Assembly: GCF_001435575.1 (NCBI RefSeq)
Contig: NZ_AZEA01000014.1
Coordinates: forward strand, 1-57,237
Direction of reading: 5' to 3'
Length of the DNA stretch: 57,237 nt
Source: Lentilactobacillus sunkii DSM 19904
Lineage (GTDB): Bacteria > Bacillota > Bacilli > Lactobacillales > Lactobacillaceae
The translations under genes and the position numbers were made by a program. A model generated the notes under the pieces. It searched no databases, was not told the DNA's origin, and saw only the letters and a list, made by a program, of their open reading frames with translations. Below are positions 27,467 to 36,898 of this stretch, one piece after another (within the stretch, counting starts at the first letter, position 1; each line of letters starts with the position of its first letter).

Positions 27467-29224
27467 TTAGATTGATGATGAGGCACCGTGATAAATTACA
27501 CCACGATGTGAATCAACAGTGATTAATTCACCGTCAGAAATCTTGCTGGTAGCATCAGCAGCACCAACAACAACTGGGATACCCATTGAGATACCAACAA
27601 CAGCTGCGTGTGAAGTCAAGCCGCCAGTTTCAACAACAACGGCACTAGCCTTTTCGATAGCTGGCAGATATTCTTTGTCAGTTGACTTAGTTACAAGGAT
27701 GCTTCCTTCAGTAACTTTGCTCTTGGCATCAGCAGCGTTCTTAGCAACAACAGCCTTACCAATAACAGTCTTGTCACCAACTCCTTGGCCTTGAACCAAC
27801 TTTGAGCCGATCAATTGAACTCTCATCAAGTTAGTTGTACCACTTTCACCAACTGGAACACCGGCAGTAACGATAATTAAATCGCCTTCCTTAGCTAAAC
27901 CAGTTTCGAGAGCTTTCTTTGAAGCTAATTCAAAGATTTCATCAGTGCTCTTAACTTCGTCAACTAAGATTGGGTGAACACCCCAGTTAACCATCAAACC
28001 ACGACGAGTACGTTCGTCAAATGTGATGGCAAGGATATCAGCATCTGGATGATACTTGGAGATCATCTTAGCGGTGTAGCCGGAACTAGTAGCTGCAACG
28101 ATGCAGTGGATACCCAATTCTTTAGCAACACGAGCAACTGAATCACCAATTGATTCAGTGACATCGCTTGAATCGAATTCTGGACGTGGCGTACCAAATT
28201 CACTAAATGCATTTTCAGCCTTAACGTCGATACGAGCCATTGTTTGTACTGATTGTACAGGATAATCACCGTTAGCACTTTCACCTGAAAGCATGGTTGC
28301 ATCAGTACCATCAAAGACGGCATTGGCAACATCAGAAGCTTCGGCACGTGTAGGACGTGGGTTTTCCTGCATTGAATCAAGCATTTGGGTAGCAGTGATA
28401 ACAGGCTTGCCAAGTTGGTTACATTTCTTGATCAAAGTCTTTTGTACCAAAGGAACATTTTCTGCTGGAATTTCAACACCCATGTCACCACGAGCAACCA
28501 TCAAACCATCAGAAACTTTGATGATATCGTCAAAGTTGTTGATACCTTCCTGTGATTCAATCTTAGGGAAGATTTGAACATGTTCCATGTGCTTTTCTTC
28601 AAGCAATTCACGGATGTCCAAAACATCTTGGGCTTTACGAACGAATGATGCTGAAATGAAGTCAATATCATTGTCCAAACCGAAACGAATATCATCTGAA
28701 TCTTTTTCAGTGATACCAGGCAGGTTGATTGAAACACCAGGTGCGTTAACACCTTTACGTGAACCAAGAACACTGTCATTTTGAACAGTTACGACTAATT
28801 CTTTTTTAGCATCGTCTTTTTTAGTTACAACAGTGTCCAACAAACCATCATCAAAAAGAACATGGCCGCCTTCATGAACATCGTCAAAAAGTCCTGGATA
28901 AGTAACAGCAATCTTATCTTTAACACCTTCAAGATTTGCATCCATTGAAATACGGAATACATCGCCAGTGTGATATTCGATCTTACCGTCTTTTTGGACA
29001 GTGGTACGAATTTCGGCACCTTTGGTATCGAGCATAATTCCAACAGTCTTGCCAGTCTTCTTTTCAGCTTCGTGAACCTTGTTCATACGATCAAGATGTT
29101 CAGGGTGGTCACCATGTGAAAAGTTAAATCGGAAAACATTAGCTCCAGCTTCAATCAACTTAGTAATTGTTTCGACATCAGTACTTGCTGGGCCTAATGT
29201 ACTTACGATCTTAGTTTTCTTCAT
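27467..29224 (-). CDS. pyk: Pyruvate kinase
   Basis: A 585-aa pyruvate kinase making ATP and pyruvate from phosphoenolpyruvate, the last step of glycolysis and of the phosphoketolase pathway. It has the N-terminal KTKIVSTLGPAST, the catalytic MVARGDMGVEIP, MLSGESANGDYP, and a C-terminal PEP-utiliser-like domain (GGLTSHAAVVGISMGIPVVVGA) found in Firmicutes. Ribosome site GAAGGAGAG. Upstream is dnaE, with no pfkA between them. It has its own promoter, a leader hairpin and a possible cre site. Confidence 0.97.
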   Translation of the reverse strand: MKKTKIVSTLGPASTDVETITKLIEAGANVFRFNFSHGDHPEHLDRMNKVHEAEKKTGKTVGIMLDTKGAEIRTTVQKDGKIEYHTGDVFRISMDANLEGVKDKIAVTYPGLFDDVHEGGHVLFDDGLLDTVVTKKDDAKKELVVTVQNDSVLGSRKGVNAPGVSINLPGITEKDSDDIRFGLDNDIDFISASFVRKAQDVLDIRELLEEKHMEHVQIFPKIESQEGINNFDDIIKVSDGLMVARGDMGVEIPAENVPLVQKTLIKKCNQLGKPVITATQMLDSMQENPRPTRAEASDVANAVFDGTDATMLSGESANGDYPVQSVQTMARIDVKAENAFSEFGTPRPEFDSSDVTESIGDSVARVAKELGIHCIVAATSSGYTAKMISKYHPDADILAITFDERTRRGLMVNWGVHPILVDEVKSTDEIFELASKKALETGLAKEGDLIIVTAGVPVGESGTTNLMRVQLIGSKLVQGQGVGDKTVIGKAVVAKNAADAKSKVTEGSILVTKSTDKEYLPAIEKASAVVVETGGLTSHAAVVGISMGIPVVVGAADATSKISDGELITVDSHRGVIYHGASSSI

Positions 29225-29270
29225 AAGTAAAATCTCTCCTTCGGTTTTTGGGCACTCAACACGCTATTAA

Positions 29271-29288
29271 AAGTGTTAAAAAACACTT
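29271..29288 (-). promoter_or_regulatory. Hairpin in the pyk leader
   Basis: The minus strand reads AAGTGTT, TTTT, AACACTT followed by TTAAT. A perfect seven-pair stem lies between the promoter and the ribosome site. It may be a weak attenuator or a message-stabilising 5' stem. Confidence 0.5.
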
Positions 29289-29325
29289 GAAATAATGTAT
29301 CGGTATCCTTTTAGATTTCAATCGT

Positions 29326-29354
29326 ATTTTATCACTTTTTACGCAGGTTGTCGC
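29326..29354 (-). promoter_or_regulatory. Promoter of pyk
   Basis: The minus strand reads GCGACA (29349-29354), a 17-base spacer, then TAAAAT (29326-29331). The predicted leader is about 95 bases. Confidence 0.55.
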
Positions 29355-29421
29355 CCACCTTTTGGGGACTCATAGACATTTCAGAATAAGGCCACAATCC
29401 AAAAGTTAGGCATACCGCAAA

Positions 29422-29435
29422 TGTAAGCCTTTACT
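29422..29435. promoter_or_regulatory. Possible CcpA (cre) site upstream of pyk
   Basis: TGTAAGCCTTTACT fits the cre consensus TGWAARCGYTWNCW except for one base of the central CG. It lies about 70 bases upstream of the pyk -35 box, a position compatible with activation. A single match of this length is weak evidence. Confidence 0.35.
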
Positions 29436-29472
29436 TAATGAACAACCGGCTTGAAAAAAATTAACAAAATTA

Positions 29473-32400
29473 TTACTTATAAACCACATTATTCCTGCCA
29501 AAGATTGTGATTAAATGTTCTTTAAGAACATCACTCTGATTCAGCCACAACTTTTTGTCCAACTGCCACGTTTTTTTGGTTTGCATTTCATAGACAATAA
29601 CTGGGACTTTTCCCGGAAATTGGTGGCTTAAATCATCAAGCTTGTGAAACATTGTATTTTTATTATGTTCGTTATCAATCCGCAAATACCATTTCTGGGA
29701 TGCTTGGTTTCGTTTAAGATTTGTCAGCGCGTTATCGGCAGGTTCAATCTCATTGGCAACAATTTGAATGTTATTGGTCTTTTCAACGTTCCCCTTAATT
29801 AAAATGACCAGATCTTTGTGAAGCCACGATTGAGTTTTGGCGAATAGATTAGGAAAAATTGTCACTGAGGTCTGACCGACTTGATCATTTCCATCCAGGA
29901 AAGCCATTTGCTTACCCGTTTTCGTGCGAATAATTTTGACCTTGGTAATGTATAGAATCAAATAAATATTCTTCATGCCTTCAGCAATGGTGCTGGTGGT
30001 TTCCGCATCCAACCGTTTAATCAACGGCGCAAACCGCTCGGTTGGATGGCCAGATAAGTATGCCCCAAGATATTCATTTTCTTTCTCAAGTCGTTCCATG
30101 AGCGGCATTTCGGGCATCCTTGATATCTTTGGTTCCAAAGCTTTGAACAAACTCATGGAACTGCCGCTCAACTCAACTGAACTAATGAATTCAGGAGCTG
30201 CTGCAATCAATTCCGACCGGTTAAACGGGAATACATCTAAGGCTCCGGCATAAATCAAGGCATTAATCAGTTCAACCTTTCGGTACTTTGGTAACAATCT
30301 GCTCAAAAAATCCGGGAATGATTTAAATGAACCGCTTTTATCGCGTTCCGACAGCATATCAACTACCATATCGTGACGGACGCCCTTAATGGAATCAAGA
30401 CCAAAGACGATTTTATTTTCTTGAAAAGTAAAACCGGCATCACTTGCATTAATATTTGGACCATCAACTTTGACACCCATTGACTTGGCATCCAACAAAT
30501 ACTTTTTGATTTTGACAGAATTGTTGTTGACAGAATTTAACAAGGCAACGTGAAATTCGCCTGGATAGTAGACTTTTAAATAAGCCAACTCATACGCCAT
30601 CTTGCTATATGCAACCGCATGAGATTTGTTGAAACCATAGTTGGCAAATCGTTCAATATAATCAAAGACTTTATCGGCAATCTGCTCCGTGTATCCACGC
30701 TTTTTGGAACCACTCAAAAATTGCACTTTCATCTGTTCCATAACGGCAAGTTTTTTCTTACTCATGGCTCGTCGCAAAATATCGGCTTGCCCCAAAGAAA
30801 AGCCCGCCATTTTGGATGCAACCAGCATGACCTGCTCCTGATAGACAATCACGCCATAGGTTGGTTTGAGAATATCAGCCAAGGAATCATCCGGATAAGT
30901 CAGTGCTTCGTGGTTTGTCTTGCGCTTGACGACTTCATCGATATTCTGCATTGGCCCTGGACGATATAAAGCATTGACCAAGGCCACATCTTCAAAACGT
31001 TCCGGATGCAGGCGGCGTAAAACACTCCGAATGCCATTGGACTCAAACTGAAAGATGCCTGTGGTGTTTCCTTCGGCAAATAATTGAATCACTTTTAAAT
31101 CGTTCAAAGGAACCGAAGAAATATCCAGTTGGCTGCCAGTGGTTAACTTAACCTGGTGCAATGCATCAGCCAGAATTGAGAGATTCCTTAACCCCAGAAA
31201 ATCCATTTTCAAAAGTCCGACAGATTCAACATAATCCTTGGAATATTGAGTCATCAATAACCCCTCGTTGCCGTTTTGAAGCGGAACCAGATTCACTAAT
31301 GGATTATCACTCAACACAATCCCCGCAGCATGGGTGGAATAATGGCGCGGCAAGCCTTCCAAGGTTCTCGCGGTCTCATACAACGCTTGATTAAGCGGAC
31401 TATCAGCCACAAGATTTTTTAAAAGCTGGGAATTATCAAATGCATCTTTTAAAGTCACGTGAAATACGCTGGGGATTGCTTTACTCCACTGATCTTGTTG
31501 AGTGGTGTTCAAGCCAAATACTCTGCCGACGTCCCGAATCGATTGTTTGGCAGCCAAAGTTCCAAAGGTGATGATTTGAGCAACCCGTTTGTGACCATAT
31601 TTTTGATGAACATATTGAATTACTTCATCACGCTTGTCATCTGGAATATCCAGGTCAATATCAGGCATCTGAACCCGCTCCGGATTCAAAAACCGTTCGA
31701 ACAGCAGGTCGTATTTAATTGGGTCAACATCGGTAATTGTCAATACATAAGCGACCAGCGAACCGGCAGCCGATCCCCGACCAGGTCCGGTAATAATATG
31801 GGTTTGGTGAGAAAAATTAATCACATCCCAAACAATCAGAAAATAATTATCAAAGCCCATTGAATGAATAACCGACAATTCCCGATCAAGTCGCTGGCGA
31901 TAAGGGGTGTCATCAGTAATGTGATTTTTGGCTAAACGCTCTGACAAGCCCTTCTCACAAAGCTGACGGAGATATTTTCCCGAATCCATCCCATCCGGTG
32001 TATTAAATTGAGGTAATTTGGGCTGCTGCTTTTTGATTTCAACATTACATTCAGCAACAATTTTTTCAACTTGGCTGAGTGAATCAGCCAGATGGATTCG
32101 CCGATATTCGTCTTCAATCTGTTCAGCAGGACGCAGCCAGTATGGCCCGACTTGTTTACTAAGCTGAGCAACGTTGGCAATTTTGGTGCCATCCGCAATA
32201 TTTTTTAAAACCTGCATCGAGAAGTAATCGGTTGCGTTAATATAGTTGACCGGCGAGTCGGCAACCATTGCAACATGCTCATCGGCCGCAATTCTGCTCA
32301 GCACGTCGATCATGCTGTCTGATGAGTGATAATCCACACCAATTTTGAGAGCACCTTCATCAATTCCCAATAATTTGAACTGCTCTATCAAAGAAACTGC

Positions 32401-32820
32401 ATCTTCAGAGCGACCCTGCAGCAAAAGATCGTTTAATTCTGCCAGAGGCGGCAAAATAACAACCAGATCACTCAGGTAATTCTGAAGCTGCGAAATGGAC
32501 AGCTCACTCGACGTCATTTTTAAAGTCGATAGTTTTAAGAGGTTTGCATACCCCTGCTGATTCTTAGCTAAAAGAACCAGGTTATAATTCTTGTCGTTAA
32601 GCATTAATCCGGGCAATTGCAAGGTCAGGCCAATTAAAGGCTTAATGCCCGCACTTAAACAAGCATCATAGAAGTCGACCGATCCGTACATGACGTTTAA
32701 ATCGGTCAGCGCTAATGCTTTGTATCCACGATTTTTCGCCTCGGAAATCAATTCCGAAATTCGAATTGGGCTTTGCAGCAGACTGAATGAACTGATAACT
32801 TGCAATGGAACATAACTCAA
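29473..32820 (-). CDS. dnaE: DNA polymerase III alpha subunit DnaE
   Basis: A 1115-aa replicative polymerase; in Firmicutes DnaE extends primers before PolC takes over. It has an N-terminal PHP domain, GPGRGSAAGS at 345-354, the catalytic acidic motif PDIDLD at 386-391, tandem helix-hairpin-helix and a C-terminal OB-fold. The PHP metal ligands are largely lost: the N-terminus reads VPLQVISSFSLL where B. subtilis has histidines. The start is TTG at 32820, with AGAAGGG upstream and no alternative ATG. Confidence 0.96.
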   Translation of the reverse strand: MSYVPLQVISSFSLLQSPIRISELISEAKNRGYKALALTDLNVMYGSVDFYDACLSAGIKPLIGLTLQLPGLMLNDKNYNLVLLAKNQQGYANLLKLSTLKMTSSELSISQLQNYLSDLVVILPPLAELNDLLLQGRSEDAVSLIEQFKLLGIDEGALKIGVDYHSSDSMIDVLSRIAADEHVAMVADSPVNYINATDYFSMQVLKNIADGTKIANVAQLSKQVGPYWLRPAEQIEDEYRRIHLADSLSQVEKIVAECNVEIKKQQPKLPQFNTPDGMDSGKYLRQLCEKGLSERLAKNHITDDTPYRQRLDRELSVIHSMGFDNYFLIVWDVINFSHQTHIITGPGRGSAAGSLVAYVLTITDVDPIKYDLLFERFLNPERVQMPDIDLDIPDDKRDEVIQYVHQKYGHKRVAQIITFGTLAAKQSIRDVGRVFGLNTTQQDQWSKAIPSVFHVTLKDAFDNSQLLKNLVADSPLNQALYETARTLEGLPRHYSTHAAGIVLSDNPLVNLVPLQNGNEGLLMTQYSKDYVESVGLLKMDFLGLRNLSILADALHQVKLTTGSQLDISSVPLNDLKVIQLFAEGNTTGIFQFESNGIRSVLRRLHPERFEDVALVNALYRPGPMQNIDEVVKRKTNHEALTYPDDSLADILKPTYGVIVYQEQVMLVASKMAGFSLGQADILRRAMSKKKLAVMEQMKVQFLSGSKKRGYTEQIADKVFDYIERFANYGFNKSHAVAYSKMAYELAYLKVYYPGEFHVALLNSVNNNSVKIKKYLLDAKSMGVKVDGPNINASDAGFTFQENKIVFGLDSIKGVRHDMVVDMLSERDKSGSFKSFPDFLSRLLPKYRKVELINALIYAGALDVFPFNRSELIAAAPEFISSVELSGSSMSLFKALEPKISRMPEMPLMERLEKENEYLGAYLSGHPTERFAPLIKRLDAETTSTIAEGMKNIYLILYITKVKIIRTKTGKQMAFLDGNDQVGQTSVTIFPNLFAKTQSWLHKDLVILIKGNVEKTNNIQIVANEIEPADNALTNLKRNQASQKWYLRIDNEHNKNTMFHKLDDLSHQFPGKVPVIVYEMQTKKTWQLDKKLWLNQSDVLKEHLITIFGRNNVVYK

Positions 32821-32846
32821 AGTATTGCCCTTCTTTCCATACTAAA

Positions 32847-32852
32847 ATTATA
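32847..32852 (-). promoter_or_regulatory. -10 box of dnaE
   Basis: A perfect TATAAT on the minus strand about 27 bases upstream of the dnaE start; no convincing -35 is seen. Confidence 0.45.
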
Positions 32853-32917
32853 ACAAATTAATTGCCGGGACATTCAGAATTCAAAATTAAATAAATAATG
32901 ATTTTTCATCAAATATA

Positions 32918-32926
32918 TGCTAAAAT
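32918..32926 (+). promoter_or_regulatory. Extended -10 promoter of the YjzD-type gene
   Basis: TGCTAAAAT gives an extended -10 about 28 bases before the start codon, divergent from the dnaE promoter. Confidence 0.5.
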
Positions 32927-32953
32927 GCTATTGATTGTGAGGTGGCGTTAGAC

Positions 32954-33160
32954 ATGAAACTTATCAGTTCAAATATTGTAGCTGTTTTATGGGCTTACAT
33001 CTTTGGCGAAATTATCGGTTACATAGGTTCCGCTCTTGAAGTACGTACATGGGATCCTTCCCAAGTTGGGATTGCTGCCGCTATTACCGCATTTATTGCC
33101 GTGAACGGTATTTATCTGATTACCAAGGATTCTGCAGGTTCAAGTAAATCAAATGATTAA
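32954..33160 (+). CDS. Small membrane protein, YjzD family (DUF2929)
   Basis: A 68-aa protein with two membrane helices (about 6-24 and 39-57) and a short polar C-terminus. It resembles the DUF2929/YjzD family of Firmicutes, whose function is unknown. The start at 32954 has GAGGTGG eight bases upstream. It is transcribed divergently from dnaE and ends in a bidirectional terminator. Confidence 0.75.
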   Translation: MKLISSNIVAVLWAYIFGEIIGYIGSALEVRTWDPSQVGIAAAITAFIAVNGIYLITKDSAGSSKSND

Positions 33161-33176
33161 TGGATTATGAAATATT

Positions 33177-33209
33177 AAAAGGCTATGGCAATTCTGCCAT
33201 AGCCTTTTT
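33177..33209. terminator. Bidirectional terminator
   Basis: AAAAGGCTATGGCA, ATTC, TGCCATAGCCTTTTT: a perfect 14-pair A-flanked and T-flanked stem between the convergent YjzD-type gene and the alpha/beta hydrolase gene. Confidence 0.9.
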
Positions 33210-33222
33210 GTTGTCTAAAACA

Positions 33223-34104
33223 TTATTGATGGACTTCAAAGAATTTAAGCAGCCGGTCAAAAACGACCTGTCTGTTGGTTTCTTGAAGTACCTCATGTTT
33301 CATGTGGGGTTCTTTTATACTAATGACGTTTTTGTAGCCAATTTTGTGAAGCGTTGAAACCGTGTCCGCCAGGCCCTTGTCACCACCACTGAATTTGTCT
33401 TCGGCACCTACCAGGCTCATGATCGGCAGATTGGGATTGGAACAGTGAAAATGATGAATCTGTTTCAGCTCAAAGTCACCTTCCCACAACGTAACCAGAC
33501 TTTTAACCGGATACTCGTCCATCATCAATGGATCATTGGTTACCTTACGAATGTTTTCCTGATTGTAACTTAACCAGGAATGATCCCCAGGGGTCAAACC
33601 GGAAATTTTGGACAAGAATGACCATTTAGCGTTCTCTGGGTATATTTTTAAAAAGGCTTTCCCAATCAACAATCCAACAGGCACAATTGGAATGTAATTT
33701 GCCGTCCCCGTCAACGCAACTGCGTTAATCTGGCTGTCGTGATTTTGAAGATACAAGCGGGCCAAAATCGACCCGAAGGAATGGCCGAATAAGGATACTT
33801 GGAGATCTGGGTACCTTTCCTTGATAAAATTAGTTATGAGCACCTGATCAGCCAATAACTGTGGAATACTGCGCATAATGCCATAAGGATCGTCTTTTGA
33901 AATTGAAGCGCCGTGGCCGCGATTATCAGAAACGACCGCAATATATCCGTGTTCGCTTAAGAATTGAGCAAACTCATAGTAGCGCTCCTTATGCTCCAAC
34001 GCACCATGAATGATTTGAACAATCCCTATGGGCCGAGTAGTGGAAAATACAGCTACGGCTAATTTTGTCCGATTATTGGTAGGTATCATGTAAAAGCTTG
34101 GCAC
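33223..34104 (-). CDS. Alpha/beta hydrolase (lysophospholipase/monoacylglycerol lipase type)
   Basis: A 293-aa serine hydrolase. The oxyanion HGALEH is at 33-38, the nucleophile elbow GHSFGS at 107-112 (S109), and the late EPHMKHEVL supplies the likely catalytic histidine. The cap region and overall design match the lysophospholipase/monoglyceride lipase group; the substrate is not predictable. No signal peptide is visible. It lies 33 bases downstream of clpB. Confidence 0.88.
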   Translation of the reverse strand: MPSFYMIPTNNRTKLAVAVFSTTRPIGIVQIIHGALEHKERYYEFAQFLSEHGYIAVVSDNRGHGASISKDDPYGIMRSIPQLLADQVLITNFIKERYPDLQVSLFGHSFGSILARLYLQNHDSQINAVALTGTANYIPIVPVGLLIGKAFLKIYPENAKWSFLSKISGLTPGDHSWLSYNQENIRKVTNDPLMMDEYPVKSLVTLWEGDFELKQIHHFHCSNPNLPIMSLVGAEDKFSGGDKGLADTVSTLHKIGYKNVISIKEPHMKHEVLQETNRQVVFDRLLKFFEVHQ

Positions 34105-34137
34105 GCCATGTTCCTCCTATTTCAGAATCAATCCTGA

Positions 34138-36750
34138 TTAAATCTGAGTATCAGCAGAAAGCTGTTCTGGGACAAAGGTTAATTTGTCACCATCTAAATT
34201 AATGTGAACCACACTATGCGGCTTGATTTCATCCGCAACGATCATTCGGGCCAAAGGTGTTTCAACAACGTTGGTGACGTATCGCTGAAGTGGTCGAGCG
34301 CCATATTGCGGTTCGTAACCATTATCGGCAATCCATCTCTTTGCCTCGTCTGAAATCGACAATTTGATATCTTGAGCCTTTGTTCGCTGTGACAGCTGAT
34401 TGATCAGTTTTTGGACGATCTTTTCAATATCTGCTTTTGTCAAAGGTGTGAACGTAATGACATCATCAATTCTGTTTAAAAATTCCGGTTTGAATGAGGC
34501 TTTCAACAATCGATCAACCTGTTTTTGGGCATCTTCTGAAATAACGCCATTCTTATCAGTTCCTTCAAGTAGAATATCTGATCCCAAATTGGATGTCATA
34601 ATCAAAATCGTGTTTTTAAAATCAATTGTCCGTCCCTGACTGTCAGTTAACCGGCCATCATCCAGTACCTGAAGTAAAATATTAAACACATCGGGATGGG
34701 CTTTTTCGATTTCATCAAACAGCACAATCGTATATGGATTTCGACGAACAGCTTCAGTTAGCTGGCCGCCTTCTTCGTAGCCAACGTAACCAGGTGCAGC
34801 ACCAACCAAGCGAGACACCGACTCTTTTTCCATATACTCGGACATATCAATTCGAACCATATGATTTTCGGAATCAAATAAGTCTTCGGCCAGAGCCTTG
34901 GCCAATTCCGTTTTTCCGACACCGGTAGGCCCAAGGAACAGAAATGAACCCAATGGTCGACTAGGGTCCTGTAAGCCCGCACGCGACCTTATAACGGCAT
35001 CTGAGACGGCTGTGACAGCTGCGTCTTGTCCGATCACCCGTTTATGAAGATTGTCGGCAAGGTGAAGCAGCTTTTTACGCTCGCCTTCAACTAATTTGGT
35101 GACCGGAATCCCAGTTTCACGACTGACAACTCCCGCAATTTCATTGGCAGTCACTGACTCACTGACCAGCCAATCTGAATGCTGATCGTTGTCTTCAAGC
35201 TTTTTCAAATCTGATTCCAATTGAGGAATTGTCCCGTGCTGGAGAACAGCAGCTTTGTTTAAATCATAGGTGTTTTCGGCCTGTTTCAAGTCATTCTTAG
35301 CCTGGTCAAGTTGTTTCTTCTTATCTGAAATTTTCTTGATGGCATCTTTTTCTTGAGACCAGCGCGCATTTAATTTGTTAACCTTTCCTTTGATGTTGGC
35401 CAGGTCTTCTTTAACTTCCTTGAGGCGCTTTTTGGAAGCTTCATCGGTTTCCTGCTTCAAGGCGGCTTCTTCGACTTCAAGCCTCATCATTTGGCGTTTC
35501 GACTGATCAAGCTCGGTTGGACTGGAGTTCATTTCAACTCTGATTTCGGCAGAAGCCTCATCAACCAAATCAATCGCCTTGTCTGGTAAATATCGGTCGG
35601 TAATATACCGGTCGGATAACTTGGCAGCGGCGACCAGCGCGTTGTCATGGATTCTGACACCATGATGAATTTCCAAACTTTCAGATAGTCCACGCAAAAT
35701 AGTGACAGTGTCTTCAACGGATGGTTCATGAACCATAACCCGCTGGAATCGTCGTTCGAGGGCCTTATCTTTTTCCATGTACTTACGGTACTCATCAATG
35801 GTGGTGGCGCCAATCAAATGAAGCTCACCACGTGCCAACATTGGCTTGAGAATATTACCCGCATCCATGCTTCCTTCTGCCTTACCGGCACCAACAATAT
35901 TGTGGATCTCGTCGATGAACATGATAATCTGACCTTCGGCTTTTTTAACTTCTTTCAGCACTGCCTGAAGCCGCTCCTCAAACTCACCACGGTATTTGGC
36001 ACCGGCGATCAATGAGCCCATATCCAGTTGGAAGATTGTCTTGTTCTTGAGATTCTCGGGAACGTCATTTGAAGCAATTCGCATTGCCAAGCCTTCAACG
36101 ACAGCGGTTTTACCAACACCGGGAGCCCCGATCAAAACCGGGTTGTTCTTGGTTTTCCTGGATAAAATCCGGATAACATCCAGAATTTCCTCATCGCGGC
36201 CGATAATTGGACCTAATTTATTGTCACGAGCAGCTTGAACCAAGTCTGTCCCGTACTTTTCAAGAGATTGATAACTGTCTTCTTGATTTTTGGTGGTTAC
36301 TTTTTGGCCACCACGAATTTTCTCAACAACATTTCTGACCTTTTGCTCAGTGATGCCTTTGTTAGCCAAATAATCGGCAAATTTGTCGCCATGAAGCTGC
36401 ATAACGGCAATGGTCAAGGTATCAACAGCAATAAAAGAATCACCAAATTCATTCTTAATCTGTTCAGCATTTTGGAGCAATTCATATAAGTTTGAAGACA
36501 GTGATTGACCATAATTGACGTTACTGCCTTCAACGGTTGCGATTTGATCGATTTCTGAATCAAGCTCGGAATTAACGTCATCCAAGTTCAGTCCTAATTG
36601 AGAATAAATTTCTCGGGCAAGTTCACCTGGCTGGACCAGAAATTTGAACAAATGGGCAACAGTGATGTTCTGCTGCTTGCGAGTCGTTGCAATTTGTTGT
36701 GCTTGAGAAATGGCTTGGGTCACTGCTTCAGTTAAATTATCGGGATTCAT
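34138..36750 (-). CDS. clpB: ATP-dependent chaperone ClpB
   Basis: An 870-aa disaggregase that works with DnaK to rescue aggregated proteins. It has the N domain (1-150), P-loop GAPGVGKT (208-215), the coiled-coil middle domain at about 410-530, a second P-loop GPTGVGKT and [13 protein letters not shown] in the second AAA domain. The IGF/L-type loop for ClpP binding is not evident, as expected for ClpB. Ribosome site AAGGTGAT. A CtsR operator and a leader hairpin precede it. Confidence 0.97.
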   Translation of the reverse strand: MNPDNLTEAVTQAISQAQQIATTRKQQNITVAHLFKFLVQPGELAREIYSQLGLNLDDVNSELDSEIDQIATVEGSNVNYGQSLSSNLYELLQNAEQIKNEFGDSFIAVDTLTIAVMQLHGDKFADYLANKGITEQKVRNVVEKIRGGQKVTTKNQEDSYQSLEKYGTDLVQAARDNKLGPIIGRDEEILDVIRILSRKTKNNPVLIGAPGVGKTAVVEGLAMRIASNDVPENLKNKTIFQLDMGSLIAGAKYRGEFEERLQAVLKEVKKAEGQIIMFIDEIHNIVGAGKAEGSMDAGNILKPMLARGELHLIGATTIDEYRKYMEKDKALERRFQRVMVHEPSVEDTVTILRGLSESLEIHHGVRIHDNALVAAAKLSDRYITDRYLPDKAIDLVDEASAEIRVEMNSSPTELDQSKRQMMRLEVEEAALKQETDEASKKRLKEVKEDLANIKGKVNKLNARWSQEKDAIKKISDKKKQLDQAKNDLKQAENTYDLNKAAVLQHGTIPQLESDLKKLEDNDQHSDWLVSESVTANEIAGVVSRETGIPVTKLVEGERKKLLHLADNLHKRVIGQDAAVTAVSDAVIRSRAGLQDPSRPLGSFLFLGPTGVGKTELAKALAEDLFDSENHMVRIDMSEYMEKESVSRLVGAAPGYVGYEEGGQLTEAVRRNPYTIVLFDEIEKAHPDVFNILLQVLDDGRLTDSQGRTIDFKNTILIMTSNLGSDILLEGTDKNGVISEDAQKQVDRLLKASFKPEFLNRIDDVITFTPLTKADIEKIVQKLINQLSQRTKAQDIKLSISDEAKRWIADNGYEPQYGARPLQRYVTNVVETPLARMIVADEIKPHSVVHINLDGDKLTFVPEQLSADTQI

Positions 36751-36797
36751 TAATTTATCACCTTATTCATGTATTTTTAAAAAGTTATTTCTAACAA

Positions 36798-36825
36798 AAA
36801 GGTTCGAAATAAAGATAAAACCTTT
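36798..36825 (-). promoter_or_regulatory. AU-rich terminator-like hairpin in the clpB leader
   Basis: The minus strand reads AAAGGTT, a 14-base loop, AACCTTT then TTGTT. The stem is seven pairs and lies between the promoter and the ribosome site; a tiny GTTA-GAAA-TAAC stem follows. Confidence 0.5.
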
Positions 36826-36846
36826 CATTCCAAACCATCTAAAGCT

Positions 36847-36876
36847 ATACTATCAAATTTTGAATACCCTGAACAA
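36847..36876 (-). promoter_or_regulatory. Promoter of clpB
   Basis: The minus strand reads TTGTTC (36871-36876), an 18-base spacer, then TAGTAT (36847-36852), giving a leader of about 90 bases. Confidence 0.5.
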
Positions 36877-36879
36877 TAA

Positions 36880-36897
36880 TTTGACCTTTTTTGACCT
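36880..36897 (-). promoter_or_regulatory. CtsR operator
   Basis: The minus strand reads A, GGTCAAA, AAA, GGTCAAA, a perfect heptad direct repeat with 3-base spacing as in the CtsR consensus. It sits immediately upstream of the clpB -35 box. Confidence 0.9.
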
Positions 36898-36898
36898 A

